Source: JAVJPJ01 sp040217295 (lineage in GTDB: Bacteria; Pseudomonadota; Alphaproteobacteria; Rhodobacterales; Rhodobacteraceae). Taken from it: a DNA stretch of 11,879 bases. Every line of letters starts with the position of its first letter. Position 1 is the stretch's first letter. A program made the translations under genes and the position numbers. This document shows, in pieces, positions 5,757-11,879 of the stretch. The stretch covers positions 1 through 11,879 of the forward strand of contig CAYWTM010000106.1 in assembly GCA_964460185.1 (NCBI GenBank). Direction: 5' to 3'. The notes beneath the pieces were generated by a model. That model was not told where the DNA came from. It searched no databases and saw only the letters and a list, made by a program, of their open reading frames with translations.

Positions 5757-8006
5757 ATGCCCGATGGGTATCTGGTGAACCTTGGCCCCGATGGGGTCTT
5801 GAACGCCGGCGATGTGATCGTCGACGGCCTGGTGACGTTCACCACCGACCAGTCGCTTGGCGCCGGGGACTGGTCATGGAACGGCGACTGGGGCGGCGGC
5901 GGGTTCACCAACGAACAGGAGCCTGGTGAATTCATCCTGGCCGATGACGGCAACGTCTATTTCGTGCCCGCCTTCGGCCCGGTGGACACGCTCGATTCCG
6001 CGGCCGTCATCAACGTGACCGAATGGGAACCCTCCGATGGGCAGGTTTCGGGCAGCGACGGCGACGACCTCATCGACGGAAGCTTTTCGGATCTCGGTGG
6101 CGACGACACAAGCAACGCCGCCGACAGCATTCACGGCTTTGACGGAAATGACACGATCGAGGGCGGCGGCGGGGCCGATACGATCTTTGGCGATGGCGGC
6201 AATGATGTCATCGACGGCGGCGGCGGGGCCGATGTCATCTTCGGCGACACGGCAACCGACGCGCAGACCGTGTCGGGGGTGTTCTCTTGGGAAACCGCGC
6301 AGGCCGACGAACAGGACATCTCGGGTGGCATCACCCTGACCAGTGCCGGGATCAACGCCACTGTCAGTTTCACCGATACCGGCAACAACAACCCGACATT
6401 CCAGATCGAAAGCACCGATGATCTTTATGTCGGCGCGGGCGAGCCCTTTGGCGGGAACTCGGCACTCTACCTCGCTGGAAACGGCGGGGGGGACACGTCG
6501 GAAACGCAGATTTCGTTCAGCGCCGATGACCCGGATTATTCGGGTGCGGTCGAAAACGTCTCGTTCCGGATCAACGATTTCGATTTCGGCAACAACAACC
6601 ATCGCGACACCTTGACGATCAACGCTCTGGATGCCGCAGGGGATCCGGTCAGCATCACTCTGACGCTTGGCAACCAAGCGCCGACGAGCGGCCCCAACCA
6701 GACGATTGCGGCCGGCACGTTCAGCGGCAATCCCGACGATCTCGACGGGTCCCTCCTGGTCGAAATCGCAGGGCCGGTTTCGTCGATCACCTTCGACTAC
6801 AGCAACAATCTGAATGGCACCCAGGCCATCTGGGTCAGCGATATCGCTTTCGATGCAATTCCTGCCGACCAGGGCAACGACACGATCTCGGGCGGGGGTG
6901 GCAATGATGTGATCCACGGCCAGGGCGGTGATGACAGCATCACCGGCGACAATGGTGCGGACACCCTGGACGGCGGCGCGGGCAACGATACGATCTCGGG
7001 CGGCAACCAGTCCGACGTGATCACCGGCGGCAGCGGCAATGACCTCCTGACCGGGGGCGCCGGCAATGACAGCATCGAAGGCGGCGACGATGCCGATACG
7101 CTGTCCGGTGACGATGGCAACGACATCCTGATCGGCGGCGCCGGGGCTGACAGCATCGATGGCGGGGCCGGCGACGACACGATCGAGGTCGCCGAAGGTG
7201 ATACCGTTCTGGGCGGGACTGGCGATGATTTCTTCTTGCTCACCGATCTGGGCGAAGGCGGTGCCGCCGACCTGACCATCATCGGCGGCGAAGGCGGCGA
7301 ATTCGACGGCGACGTGCTGGATCTGAACGGTCTGAACGCGGGCCAGGTCACCTATACCAACACCGATGACAATGCCGGCGGCCTATCCGGGTCGGTGCAG
7401 TTGATCGACGGGTCCATCCTGACCTTCAGCGAGATCGAGGATGTGATCTGCTTCACACCCGGCACCCGCATCCTGACCCCGCAGGGCGAACGTCCGATCG
7501 AAACCTTGCACCCCGGCGACCTGGTGATCACCCGCGATGACGGGCCGCAGCCGATCCGCTGGATGGGCGCGCGCATGGGCTCGGGAAAGGGCAAGAACGC
7601 CCCGATCCGGGTCAATGCCGGTGGCCTGTTCGGGGCCAGGCGGCCGTTCCTCGTGTCCCCGCAACACCGGATGTTGGTCGAAGGCTACCGTGCCGAACTG
7701 GCCTGCGGCGACCGCGAGGTCCTGGTCGCAGCCAAGCACCTGATCGATGGCAGGCAGGTCGAATGCGCGCCCTGCACCGCCGTCACCTACATCCACATGA
7801 TGTTCGATCGCCATCAGGTGATCTATGCCGAGGGCGCCGCAAGCGAAAGCCTGCACCTGGGCGACGAAGGTCTGTCGGCCCTCAGCGCTGCGGGGCGCGC
7901 TGACCTGTTCTCGAAATTCCCTCAATATCAGGGTGATCCCGGCCTGTTCGGACCAACCGCACGCCGCTGCGCCAAGGCGTTCGAGGCACGCCTCCTGGCG
8001 GCCTGA
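5757..8006 (+). CDS. RTX calcium-binding protein with C-terminal Hint_2 domain
   Basis: A 749-residue acidic, glycine/aspartate-rich protein, probably secreted. Order of parts: an N-terminal domain (1-92) starting MPDGYLVNLG with no classical signal peptide; a first RTX block (about 99-165); a beta-rich domain I cannot name (about 172-366); a second RTX block (about 371-490) with repeats such as GGAGNDTIS; a linker strand region (490-562); and a Hint_2 domain (563 to about 705) followed by a short tail. The Hint part begins VICFTPGTRI with the putative nucleophile Cys565. It also has RPIETLHPGDLVITRD, the SPQHRML block and YIHMMFDRHQVIYAEGAASESLH, all typical of Hint_2. RTX repeats bind Ca2+ outside the cell and usually mark type I secretion substrates, but no ABC transporter, membrane fusion or TolC gene is in the window. 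An AGGAGC ribosome binding site (5748-5753) precedes the ATG. The architecture is secure; the biological role is unknown. Confidence 0.92.
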   Translation: MPDGYLVNLGPDGVLNAGDVIVDGLVTFTTDQSLGAGDWSWNGDWGGGGFTNEQEPGEFILADDGNVYFVPAFGPVDTLDSAAVINVTEWEPSDGQVSGSDGDDLIDGSFSDLGGDDTSNAADSIHGFDGNDTIEGGGGADTIFGDGGNDVIDGGGGADVIFGDTATDAQTVSGVFSWETAQADEQDISGGITLTSAGINATVSFTDTGNNNPTFQIESTDDLYVGAGEPFGGNSALYLAGNGGGDTSETQISFSADDPDYSGAVENVSFRINDFDFGNNNHRDTLTINALDAAGDPVSITLTLGNQAPTSGPNQTIAAGTFSGNPDDLDGSLLVEIAGPVSSITFDYSNNLNGTQAIWVSDIAFDAIPADQGNDTISGGGGNDVIHGQGGDDSITGDNGADTLDGGAGNDTISGGNQSDVITGGSGNDLLTGGAGNDSIEGGDDADTLSGDDGNDILIGGAGADSIDGGAGDDTIEVAEGDTVLGGTGDDFFLLTDLGEGGAADLTIIGGEGGEFDGDVLDLNGLNAGQVTYTNTDDNAGGLSGSVQLIDGSILTFSEIEDVICFTPGTRILTPQGERPIETLHPGDLVITRDDGPQPIRWMGARMGSGKGKNAPIRVNAGGLFGARRPFLVSPQHRMLVEGYRAELACGDREVLVAAKHLIDGRQVECAPCTAVTYIHMMFDRHQVIYAEGAASESLHLGDEGLSALSAAGRADLFSKFPQYQGDPGLFGPTARRCAKAFEARLLAA
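6051..6251 (+). repeat. First RTX nonapeptide block (coding)
   Basis: These codons give residues 99-165 of the RTX/Hint protein, with about four to five GGxGxDxIx-type repeats (for example GFDGNDTIE, GGGGADTIF, GDGGNDVID, GGGGADVIF). The DNA is partly repetitive because the same peptide motif recurs. Confidence 0.88.
6867..7226 (+). repeat. Second RTX nonapeptide block (coding)
   Basis: These codons give residues 371-490, with roughly a dozen consecutive nonapeptides such as GGGGNDVIH, GQGGDDSIT, GDNGADTLD and GGSGNDLLT. This should form a parallel beta-roll that binds Ca2+. Two units are degenerate (GGNQSDVIT, GGDDADTLS). Confidence 0.9.
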
Positions 8007-8019
8007 AGCGCACGCTTCA
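8004..8019. terminator. Palindrome spanning both convergent stop codons
   Basis: TGAAGCG-CA-CGCTTCA is a perfect 7-2-7 palindrome. Its left arm starts with the TGA stop of the RTX/Hint gene and its right arm is the reverse complement of the TGA stop of the LysR gene. A second dyad, ACCTT-TG-AAGGT, follows at 8023-8034. A role as a short bidirectional terminator is plausible, but there is no T-tract. Confidence 0.45.
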
Positions 8020-8871
8020 AATACCTTTGAAGGTGGATCTTGTCAGATCGACGAGCGCATCGAGTGGTTCGGACCGGGTCAGCTCCGTGCGGTAGAGGTT
8101 GATCTTGTAGGCCGGCAAGACAGGCAACGCGCCGCCGTGGGACACGGGTTCCACATATGGCGGCTCGGTCCCTTCGATACAGGTATGCACGGCCAGATCG
8201 GCGCTGACCGATGCCTCGACCGTACGGGTTGAATCGCTTTCGACCGCCATTTCCCAGGGAATGCCCGCGTGATCCAGAACCGACTGCACGCGCCCGCGAA
8301 AGATGCAGGCGTGTTCATAGGCAAGGCGCAGGGGGCGCTGTTTCCAGATCTGCCCGTTATGCGCCCCGACCCAGATCAGCGGCCGCTCCATCAAGGTTTC
8401 CCCGCCCGGATCGGTTTCGGTCTCGGTGGTCAGAATGACGTCGATCTCTCCACGATCAAACATCCGTTTCAGCCGCGAGGTGAATGACGAGACCAACTGC
8501 ACCTTCATCCGGGGAAATTCGGCATTGAAACGGTGCAGCACCAGCGGGATGGCGGGGTAGACGATGTCATGCGGCACCCCGAGTGTCAGCTCGCCCTCAT
8601 AGTCCGAAGCCGTCAGGCGCGTCAGCACCTCGTCATTCAGGTCCAGCATGCGGCGGGCATAGCCCAACATCTGCTCCCCCGTCCCCGTCAGGATCAGCTT
8701 GCGGGTCGATCGGTCGAACAGGCCCACATCCAGCATGTCCTCCAGGCGCTTGATCTGCATCGACACGGCAGACTGCGTGAGGTTCAGATAGCCGCTGGCC
8801 TTTGTCACGCCACCGGCGTCGGCAACGGCCACGAACGCGCGCAGCGCAGTCAGGTCGAGATTACGAGGCAT
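8017..8871 (-). CDS. LysR-family transcriptional regulator
   Basis: A 284-residue LysR-type regulator. The winged helix-turn-helix is at about residues 5-64: LDLTALRAFVAVADAGGVTKASGYLNLTQSAVSMQIKRLED, followed by LFDRSTRKLILTGTGEQML. The effector domain covers about 93-284, starting ELTLGVPHDIV. It is a little shorter than the usual 290-310 residues but looks complete. The gene is divergent from the DUF1127 gene with 123 bases between starts, the classic arrangement for a LysR regulator and its target. The ribosome binding site GGTGAT lies inside a palindrome (8875-8889) with LysR-box geometry, which suggests autorepression. It converges on the RTX/Hint gene with 10 bases between the two stops. 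The effector cannot be predicted. Confidence 0.93.
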   Translation of the reverse strand: MPRNLDLTALRAFVAVADAGGVTKASGYLNLTQSAVSMQIKRLEDMLDVGLFDRSTRKLILTGTGEQMLGYARRMLDLNDEVLTRLTASDYEGELTLGVPHDIVYPAIPLVLHRFNAEFPRMKVQLVSSFTSRLKRMFDRGEIDVILTTETETDPGGETLMERPLIWVGAHNGQIWKQRPLRLAYEHACIFRGRVQSVLDHAGIPWEMAVESDSTRTVEASVSADLAVHTCIEGTEPPYVEPVSHGGALPVLPAYKINLYRTELTRSEPLDALVDLTRSTFKGI

Positions 8872-8874
8872 GAC

Positions 8875-8889
8875 ATCACCATTTGTGAT
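8875..8889. promoter_or_regulatory. LysR-type T-N11-A palindrome on the lysR ribosome binding site
   Basis: ATCAC-CATTT-GTGAT is a perfect 5-5-5 dyad containing TCACCATTTGTGA, which has the T-N11-A form bound by LysR proteins. It begins 4 bases upstream of the LysR gene start and covers its ribosome binding site. Binding by the adjacent LysR protein is inferred from position and geometry. Confidence 0.55.
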
Positions 8890-8912
8890 ACTTCAATTCA
8901 AATACATTCACT

Positions 8913-8960
8913 TTCAAAATGCATTATGTCGCCACATATATCAACCATCGAAATGTCGAT
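8913..8960 (+). promoter_or_regulatory. Possible promoter and dyad for DUF1127 gene
   Basis: TTCAAA (8913-8918) and ATATAT (8936-8941) are 17 bases apart and could serve as -35 and -10 boxes. A 5-4-5 dyad, ATCGA-AATG-TCGAT at 8947-8960, follows between this and the gene start. The region is AT-rich compared with its surroundings. Boxes picked by eye in AT-rich DNA are weak evidence. Confidence 0.3.
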
Positions 8961-8994
8961 AAACGCTAACATCACAAAACAGAAAGTAAACGCC

Positions 8995-9207
8995 ATGGCC
9001 GAGTTCCTCGTCTTTCGCGGCGTGGCGCTTGACCGCGCCGCGCCGTCCATCCGCACCCTGATCGCCCGCACGGGGACTGCCCTGGCCGTCTGGCGCCAAC
9101 GCCGGCAGCTGCATGCGCTGAGCGCACATATGCGCCGTGACATCGGCCTGAACGATGTCCAGATCATGGACGAAACCAGCCGTCCGTTCTGGGATCTGCC
9201 GCGCTGA
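8995..9207 (+). CDS. DUF1127 (YjiS-like) small protein
   Basis: A 70-residue basic protein with a C-terminal DUF1127 motif: VWRQRRQLHALSAHMRRDIGLNDVQI (32-57), in which Arg-rich helix, LSxHMRRDIGL and the following D are typical. Known small DUF1127 proteins in alphaproteobacteria affect RNA turnover, phosphate or stress responses, and the Arg-rich helix can bind RNA-related partners; which of these applies here is unknown. The frame is open far upstream, but the ATG at 8995 gives the normal family length and places the start after the AT-rich regulatory region. The ribosome binding site is weak (AGAAAG, 8981-8986). The gene is divergent from the LysR gene, which may control it, and is followed by its own terminator-like hairpin. 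Confidence 0.85.
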   Translation: MAEFLVFRGVALDRAAPSIRTLIARTGTALAVWRQRRQLHALSAHMRRDIGLNDVQIMDETSRPFWDLPR

Positions 9208-9274
9208 ACCGCGCTTCGGGTGCCGGATCGTGTGAATTGCAGGCCCGTTCCCGGCCCTGATAGGAAAAAACAAT

Positions 9275-9308
9275 CGCGCTGCAGCCCTTGCTGCGGCGCG
9301 TCTTCCTT
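9275..9308 (+). terminator. Terminator-like hairpin after DUF1127 gene
   Basis: An 11-bp stem, CGCGCTGCAGC (9275-9285) with GCTGCGGCGCG (9290-9300), has one G-U pair and a 4-base loop CCTT. The 3' side is TCTTCCTT, a moderate pyrimidine tract, so termination may be partial. Confidence 0.65.
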
Positions 9309-9309
9309 G

Positions 9310-9398
9310 AAAAACAGGTGGCGGTGGCCAATATCATGCGACAAGGATGGGTGAACCATGCCATACATGGTCAACACCCGGCCCAACCTGTTTTTTTT
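9310..9398 (+). promoter_or_regulatory. Nested hairpin in leader of Bax-inhibitor-1 gene
   Basis: An outer stem pairs AAAAACAGGT (9310-9319) with ACCTGTTTTT (9386-9395). Inside it, GGGTG-A-ACCATG (9349-9360) pairs with CATGGT-CAA-CACCC (9366-9379) around the loop CCATA. The T8 run at 9391-9398 ends one base before the ribosome binding site GGAGGG (9399-9404). It could be a structured leader, a cis-regulatory RNA or an attenuator. No known riboswitch class is recognised. Confidence 0.5.
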
Positions 9399-9408
9399 GG
9401 AGGGATAC

Positions 9409-10191
9409 ATGGCAGAGTATCAGACGATCCGGACCGGCGCCGCAGGCGTACGTTCGGCCGAGATCGACGCGGGCCTTCGCGCCCACATGAACAAAGTCTA
9501 TGCCACCATGTCTGGTGGTATGCTGATCACGGCGGCCGCTGCTTGGGCGATTGCCAACCTGGCGGTCACCAGTGACCCGACCGGGGCCACCGCGGCCCTG
9601 CGCGAGGGCCAGTACCTCACCGGCCTTGGCGAAACATTGTACATGACGCCGCTGCGGTGGGTGGTGATGTTCGCACCGCTGGCCTTCATCCTGTTCGGAT
9701 GGGGCGCGCTGATGCGGCGCGGTTCTGCCGCTGCTGTCAGCCTTGGCTTCTTCGCCTTCGCCGCCGTCATGGGCGTCTCGATGAGCTCGATCTTCCTGGT
9801 CTTCACGTCCTATTCGATCGTGCAGACCTTCCTTGTGACCGCCATCGCGTTCGCCGCGCTCAGCCTCTGGGGCTACACCACCAAGCGCGACCTGTCGGGC
9901 ATGGGCACATTCCTGATGATGGGTGTGATCGGCCTGATCGTGGCCATGGTCATCAACATCTTCCTGCAGTCGCCCGCCATGATGTTCGCAATCTCTGCGA
10001 TCGGTGTGCTGGTCTTTGCCGGCCTGACCGCCTTCTACACGCAGGAGATCAAGTCGACCTACGTGGCGCACGCGGCACACGGCGATCAGGAATGGCTGGA
10101 CAAGGCCGCCATCGACGGCGCACTCAGCCTCTACATCGCTTTCCTGAATATGTTCCAGTTCCTCTTGATGTTCATGGGGCAACAGGAATAG
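9409..10191 (+). CDS. Bax-inhibitor-1 (TMBIM/YccA) family membrane protein, sensor aspartates missing
   Basis: A 260-residue inner-membrane protein of the BI-1/TMBIM family, whose bacterial member YetJ is a pH-gated Ca2+ leak channel. The N-terminal cytosolic segment (1-28) is followed by about seven hydrophobic helices, roughly 31-52, 81-100, 106-122, 125-152, 166-186, 190-210 and 236-256. The stretch SGMGTFLMMGVIGLIVAMVINIFLQSPAM is typical of alphaproteobacterial members. The ATG at 9409 follows GGAGGG (9399-9404) and gives the normal MAEYQTIRTG start; an in-frame ATG at 9358 lies inside the leader hairpin and is rejected. At the two positions that form the di-aspartyl sensor, the usual AYDTQ is AFYTQ (Tyr210) and the usual LYLDF is LYIAF (Ala244). 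Function as a regulated Ca2+ channel is therefore doubtful. An Asp at 236 is close by, but its alignment is unclear. The gene stands alone, ended by a strong terminator. Confidence 0.93.
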   Translation: MAEYQTIRTGAAGVRSAEIDAGLRAHMNKVYATMSGGMLITAAAAWAIANLAVTSDPTGATAALREGQYLTGLGETLYMTPLRWVVMFAPLAFILFGWGALMRRGSAAAVSLGFFAFAAVMGVSMSSIFLVFTSYSIVQTFLVTAIAFAALSLWGYTTKRDLSGMGTFLMMGVIGLIVAMVINIFLQSPAMMFAISAIGVLVFAGLTAFYTQEIKSTYVAHAAHGDQEWLDKAAIDGALSLYIAFLNMFQFLLMFMGQQE

Positions 10192-10217
10192 TCAGGGCTT
10201 ATACCAAGACGAACCTC

Positions 10218-10249
10218 AAAGGGGCCGGAGTTCTACTCCGGCCCTTTTT
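10218..10249 (+). terminator. Strong intrinsic terminator after Bax-inhibitor-1 gene
   Basis: A perfect 10-bp stem, GGGCCGGAGT (10222-10231) with ACTCCGGCCC (10235-10244), has a TCT loop and is followed by TTTTT. An A-run before the stem (10218-10220) can extend the pairing. This is a textbook rho-independent terminator. Confidence 0.96.
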
Positions 10250-10381
10250 CCGTTCGGATGCGCACGCAGTCGGGTTGCACCGCAACGGCTGATCGTTCCC
10301 GGCCGGTCCGCAGCGTGTCATCCAACCTTCACGAGACAGCCTGCACGCCGCACTGTATCGCATGGCGAGGAGACCTGACCC

Positions 10382-11680
10382 ATGGACGCACATGATATAT
10401 CAGCCCCGGTCGCTCGGCCCAACTGGCCCGAGATGACGCGCGTCTTTGGCAGGATCGGCATGCTGAGCTTTGGCGGACCGGCCGCGCAGATTGCCCTGAT
10501 GCACAAGGAACTGGTCGAAGATCGCCCTTGGCTGACAGAGCGGCAGTACCTTAACGCGCTCAGCTTTTGCATGCTGCTGCCCGGCCCCGAGGCGATGCAA
10601 CTGGCCACCTATTCCGGATGGCGGCTGGCAGGTGTGGCGGGCGGGCTGCTGGCGGGACTGCTGTTCGTATTGCCGGGCGCCGCCGTGATATTGGCGCTGG
10701 CATCGGCCTATGCGGCCTATGGCGATGTGCCATTGGTCGAGGCTGTGTTTCTGGGCATCAAGGCCGCCGTGATCGTGATCGTGCTGCAAGCGCTGGTGAA
10801 AGTCTCGAGAAAGGCACTGGTCGGCATGGTACCCCATGCCTTGGCGGCTGCGGCCTTTGCGGGGCTGTATGCCTTCCAGATACCCTTTCCCCTGATCGTG
10901 GCAGCGGCGGCCCTGATCGGCGCCGTGTTCCTGGCCCAGGACACCCCGGACCTTCCCCAGGCGCCACGGGTCTCACTGGCACGCACGGCCCGGACAGTCG
11001 CGATCTGGGCCGCGATATGGCTCTTGCCCCTGGCAGTGCTCTGGATGGCCGCCCCTGACGGGCTGCTGACCCAGGTGGGCCTCTTCTTTTCCAAGCTCGC
11101 GATCGTCACCTTTGGCGGCGCCTACGCGGTGCTGGCCTACATGGTGCAGGAGGTCGTGGCAGATTTCGGCTGGCTGACCACGGCACAGATGATGGATGCC
11201 CTTGGGCTGGCCGAAACGACGCCGGGCCCCCTGATCCTGGTGACGCAGTTCGTGGGATTCCTCGCCGGCGTGCAGGCCGGCGGCTGGTGGCTTGGGCTGG
11301 CCGCCGCAGCGGTGACGCTGTGGGTGACATTCGCGCCGTGCTTCTTGTGGATCTTCGCGGGCGCACCCTACGTCGAATGGATCTCGGGCCAGCCGCGCCT
11401 GACCGGGGCCTTGCGGGCCATCACGGCGGCCGTGGTGGGCGTGATCCTGAACCTGTCGATCTGGTTCGCCGCCCATGTCCTGTTCACCGACCTGACATCG
11501 TTCGACTTCGGCGCCGGCCGCGTGCTGCTGCCCGTTTGGGCCAGCCTCGACCTGACGGCGCTTGGCCTCACGGCCATTGCCGCCGGTCTGATCTGGGGGC
11601 TGCGCCTGGACCTTGTGAAGGCCTTGCCGGCGATGGCGCTGGCCGGCCTGGCCGCCACATTGGCGTATGGCGGGATTTGA
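10382..11680 (+). CDS. chrA: Chromate transporter, long two-domain CHR family
   Basis: A 432-residue inner-membrane protein of the CHR (chromate ion transporter) family, thought to expel chromate from the cytosol. It has the two homologous halves of the long form. The first half shows MLSFGGPAAQIALMH (27-41), WLTERQY (50-56) and LLPGPEAMQLATYSGW (65-80). The second repeats the pattern with IVTFGGAYAVLAYMV (241-255), WLTTAQMMDAL (264-274) and ETTPGPLILVTQFVGF (278-293). About ten to twelve hydrophobic helices are visible. The length is normal. GAGGAGA (10367-10373) lies 8 bases before the ATG. It is separated from the Bax-inhibitor-1 gene by a strong terminator and about 130 more bases in which I see no clear promoter. 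No chrB-like regulator is adjacent, so its link to chromate is by family only; sulfate or other oxyanions are possible. Confidence 0.92.
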   Translation: MDAHDISAPVARPNWPEMTRVFGRIGMLSFGGPAAQIALMHKELVEDRPWLTERQYLNALSFCMLLPGPEAMQLATYSGWRLAGVAGGLLAGLLFVLPGAAVILALASAYAAYGDVPLVEAVFLGIKAAVIVIVLQALVKVSRKALVGMVPHALAAAAFAGLYAFQIPFPLIVAAAALIGAVFLAQDTPDLPQAPRVSLARTARTVAIWAAIWLLPLAVLWMAAPDGLLTQVGLFFSKLAIVTFGGAYAVLAYMVQEVVADFGWLTTAQMMDALGLAETTPGPLILVTQFVGFLAGVQAGGWWLGLAAAAVTLWVTFAPCFLWIFAGAPYVEWISGQPRLTGALRAITAAVVGVILNLSIWFAAHVLFTDLTSFDFGAGRVLLPVWASLDLTALGLTAIAAGLIWGLRLDLVKALPAMALAGLAATLAYGGI

Positions 11681-11728
11681 GGTGTTGACTCGGGGGGCCG
11701 GAGAGGTAAAAGGCGCAGTCTCAACACC
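11681..11728. promoter_or_regulatory. Inverted repeat flanking a likely rpmG promoter
   Basis: TTGACT (11685-11690) and TAAAAG (11707-11712), 16 bases apart, form a plausible sigma-70-type promoter for rpmG. They are bracketed by an 8-bp inverted repeat, GGTGTTGA (11681-11688) and TCAACACC (11721-11728). The left arm starts right after the chrA stop and overlaps the -35 box. Confidence 0.5.
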
Positions 11729-11784
11729 ATTGCCGCGGTGGGCCATTCCGCCCCCGCCCCGACCACAAGTTCAGGAGCCTTCCC

Positions 11785-11879
11785 ATGGCGAAGCCGACGA
11801 CCATCAAGATCCGCCTCAACTCGACCGCCGGGACGGGCCATTTCTACGTGACCAAGAAAAACGCGCGCACGATGACCGA
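11785..11879 (+). CDS. rpmG: 50S ribosomal protein L33, N-terminal part (cut by window edge)
   Basis: The first 31 codons of ribosomal protein L33 of the large subunit. The sequence starts [20 protein letters not shown] and continues [11 protein letters not shown], which is characteristic of proteobacterial L33 without zinc-binding cysteines in the visible part. AGGAG (11773-11777) lies 7 bases upstream of the ATG. A TTGACT/TAAAAG promoter candidate about 75-100 bases upstream suggests separate transcription from chrA. The rest of the gene lies beyond the window. Confidence 0.95.

Noticed and set aside
5874..6917. Minus-strand open frame (347 codons) opposite the RTX part
   Set aside because: It is a shadow of repetitive RTX codons, with no start signal and no recognisable domain.
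6051..7226. Repeated DNA that might be taken for a CRISPR or tandem repeat array
   Set aside because: Periodicity follows 9-codon RTX units inside an open reading frame, with no spacer/repeat pattern.
9349..9398. Hairpin plus T8 before the Bax-inhibitor-1 gene as an ordinary intrinsic terminator
   Set aside because: The inner hairpin ends 11 bases before the T-run, and the T-run abuts the ribosome binding site, so it is better treated as a leader structure; only the outer long-range stem is directly followed by Ts.
9334..10182. Minus-strand open frame (282 codons) opposite the Bax-inhibitor-1 gene, rich in His, Asp and Glu
   Set aside because: Composition reflects the reverse complement of hydrophobic membrane codons; the plus-strand gene is clear and has a ribosome binding site and terminator.

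Overview
The window looks like chromosomal DNA from a high-GC alphaproteobacterium, most likely Rhodobacterales (Roseobacter/Paracoccaceae type). The clues are protein style: a short XRE regulator of the HPVDVHVGKRIRHRR family, an RTX protein ending in a Hint_2 domain, a DUF1127 protein and a Bax-inhibitor-1 protein of rhodobacteral type. Most genes are housekeeping or accessory metabolism. I see no insertion sequence, phage gene, tRNA, rRNA or CRISPR array. No stretch without a gene exceeds 300 bases.

Layout. The left edge holds the C-terminal end of ilvC (ketol-acid reductoisomerase, +) with a strong intrinsic terminator. Next is an orphan gene for a small membrane or exported protein with a Tat-like N-terminus (+). 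It converges on a CAP/SCP-domain lipoprotein gene (-). After an AT-rich gap comes a minus-strand group read from high to low coordinates: an XRE regulator, a HisN-type inositol-monophosphatase-fold phosphatase, and an 8-oxoguanine deaminase-like amidohydrolase whose start overlaps the phosphatase stop by 8 bases. A zinc-less NADPH:quinone reductase is divergent from the XRE gene (+).

The centre is a 749-residue acidic protein (+) with an N-terminal domain, two blocks of RTX calcium-binding nonapeptides around an unrecognised beta-rich domain, and a C-terminal Hint_2 domain. It meets a LysR regulator gene (-) tail to tail, with both stop codons lying in the arms of one perfect palindrome. The LysR gene is divergent from a DUF1127 gene, and a T-N11-A palindrome sits on the LysR ribosome binding site. 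Then come a Bax-inhibitor-1 family membrane protein with an elaborately folded leader and a textbook terminator, a two-domain chromate transporter (chrA), and the first 31 codons of rpmG (L33) at the right edge.

The points I would look at first are: (1) the Bax-inhibitor-1 protein appears to have lost both aspartates of the family's di-aspartyl pH/Ca2+ sensor (Tyr and Ala instead); (2) the RTX + Hint_2 protein with its unnamed middle domain; (3) the nested hairpin leader of the Bax-inhibitor-1 gene; (4) the coupled phosphatase/8-oxoguanine deaminase pair. I found no multi-gene system that I can call new with confidence.
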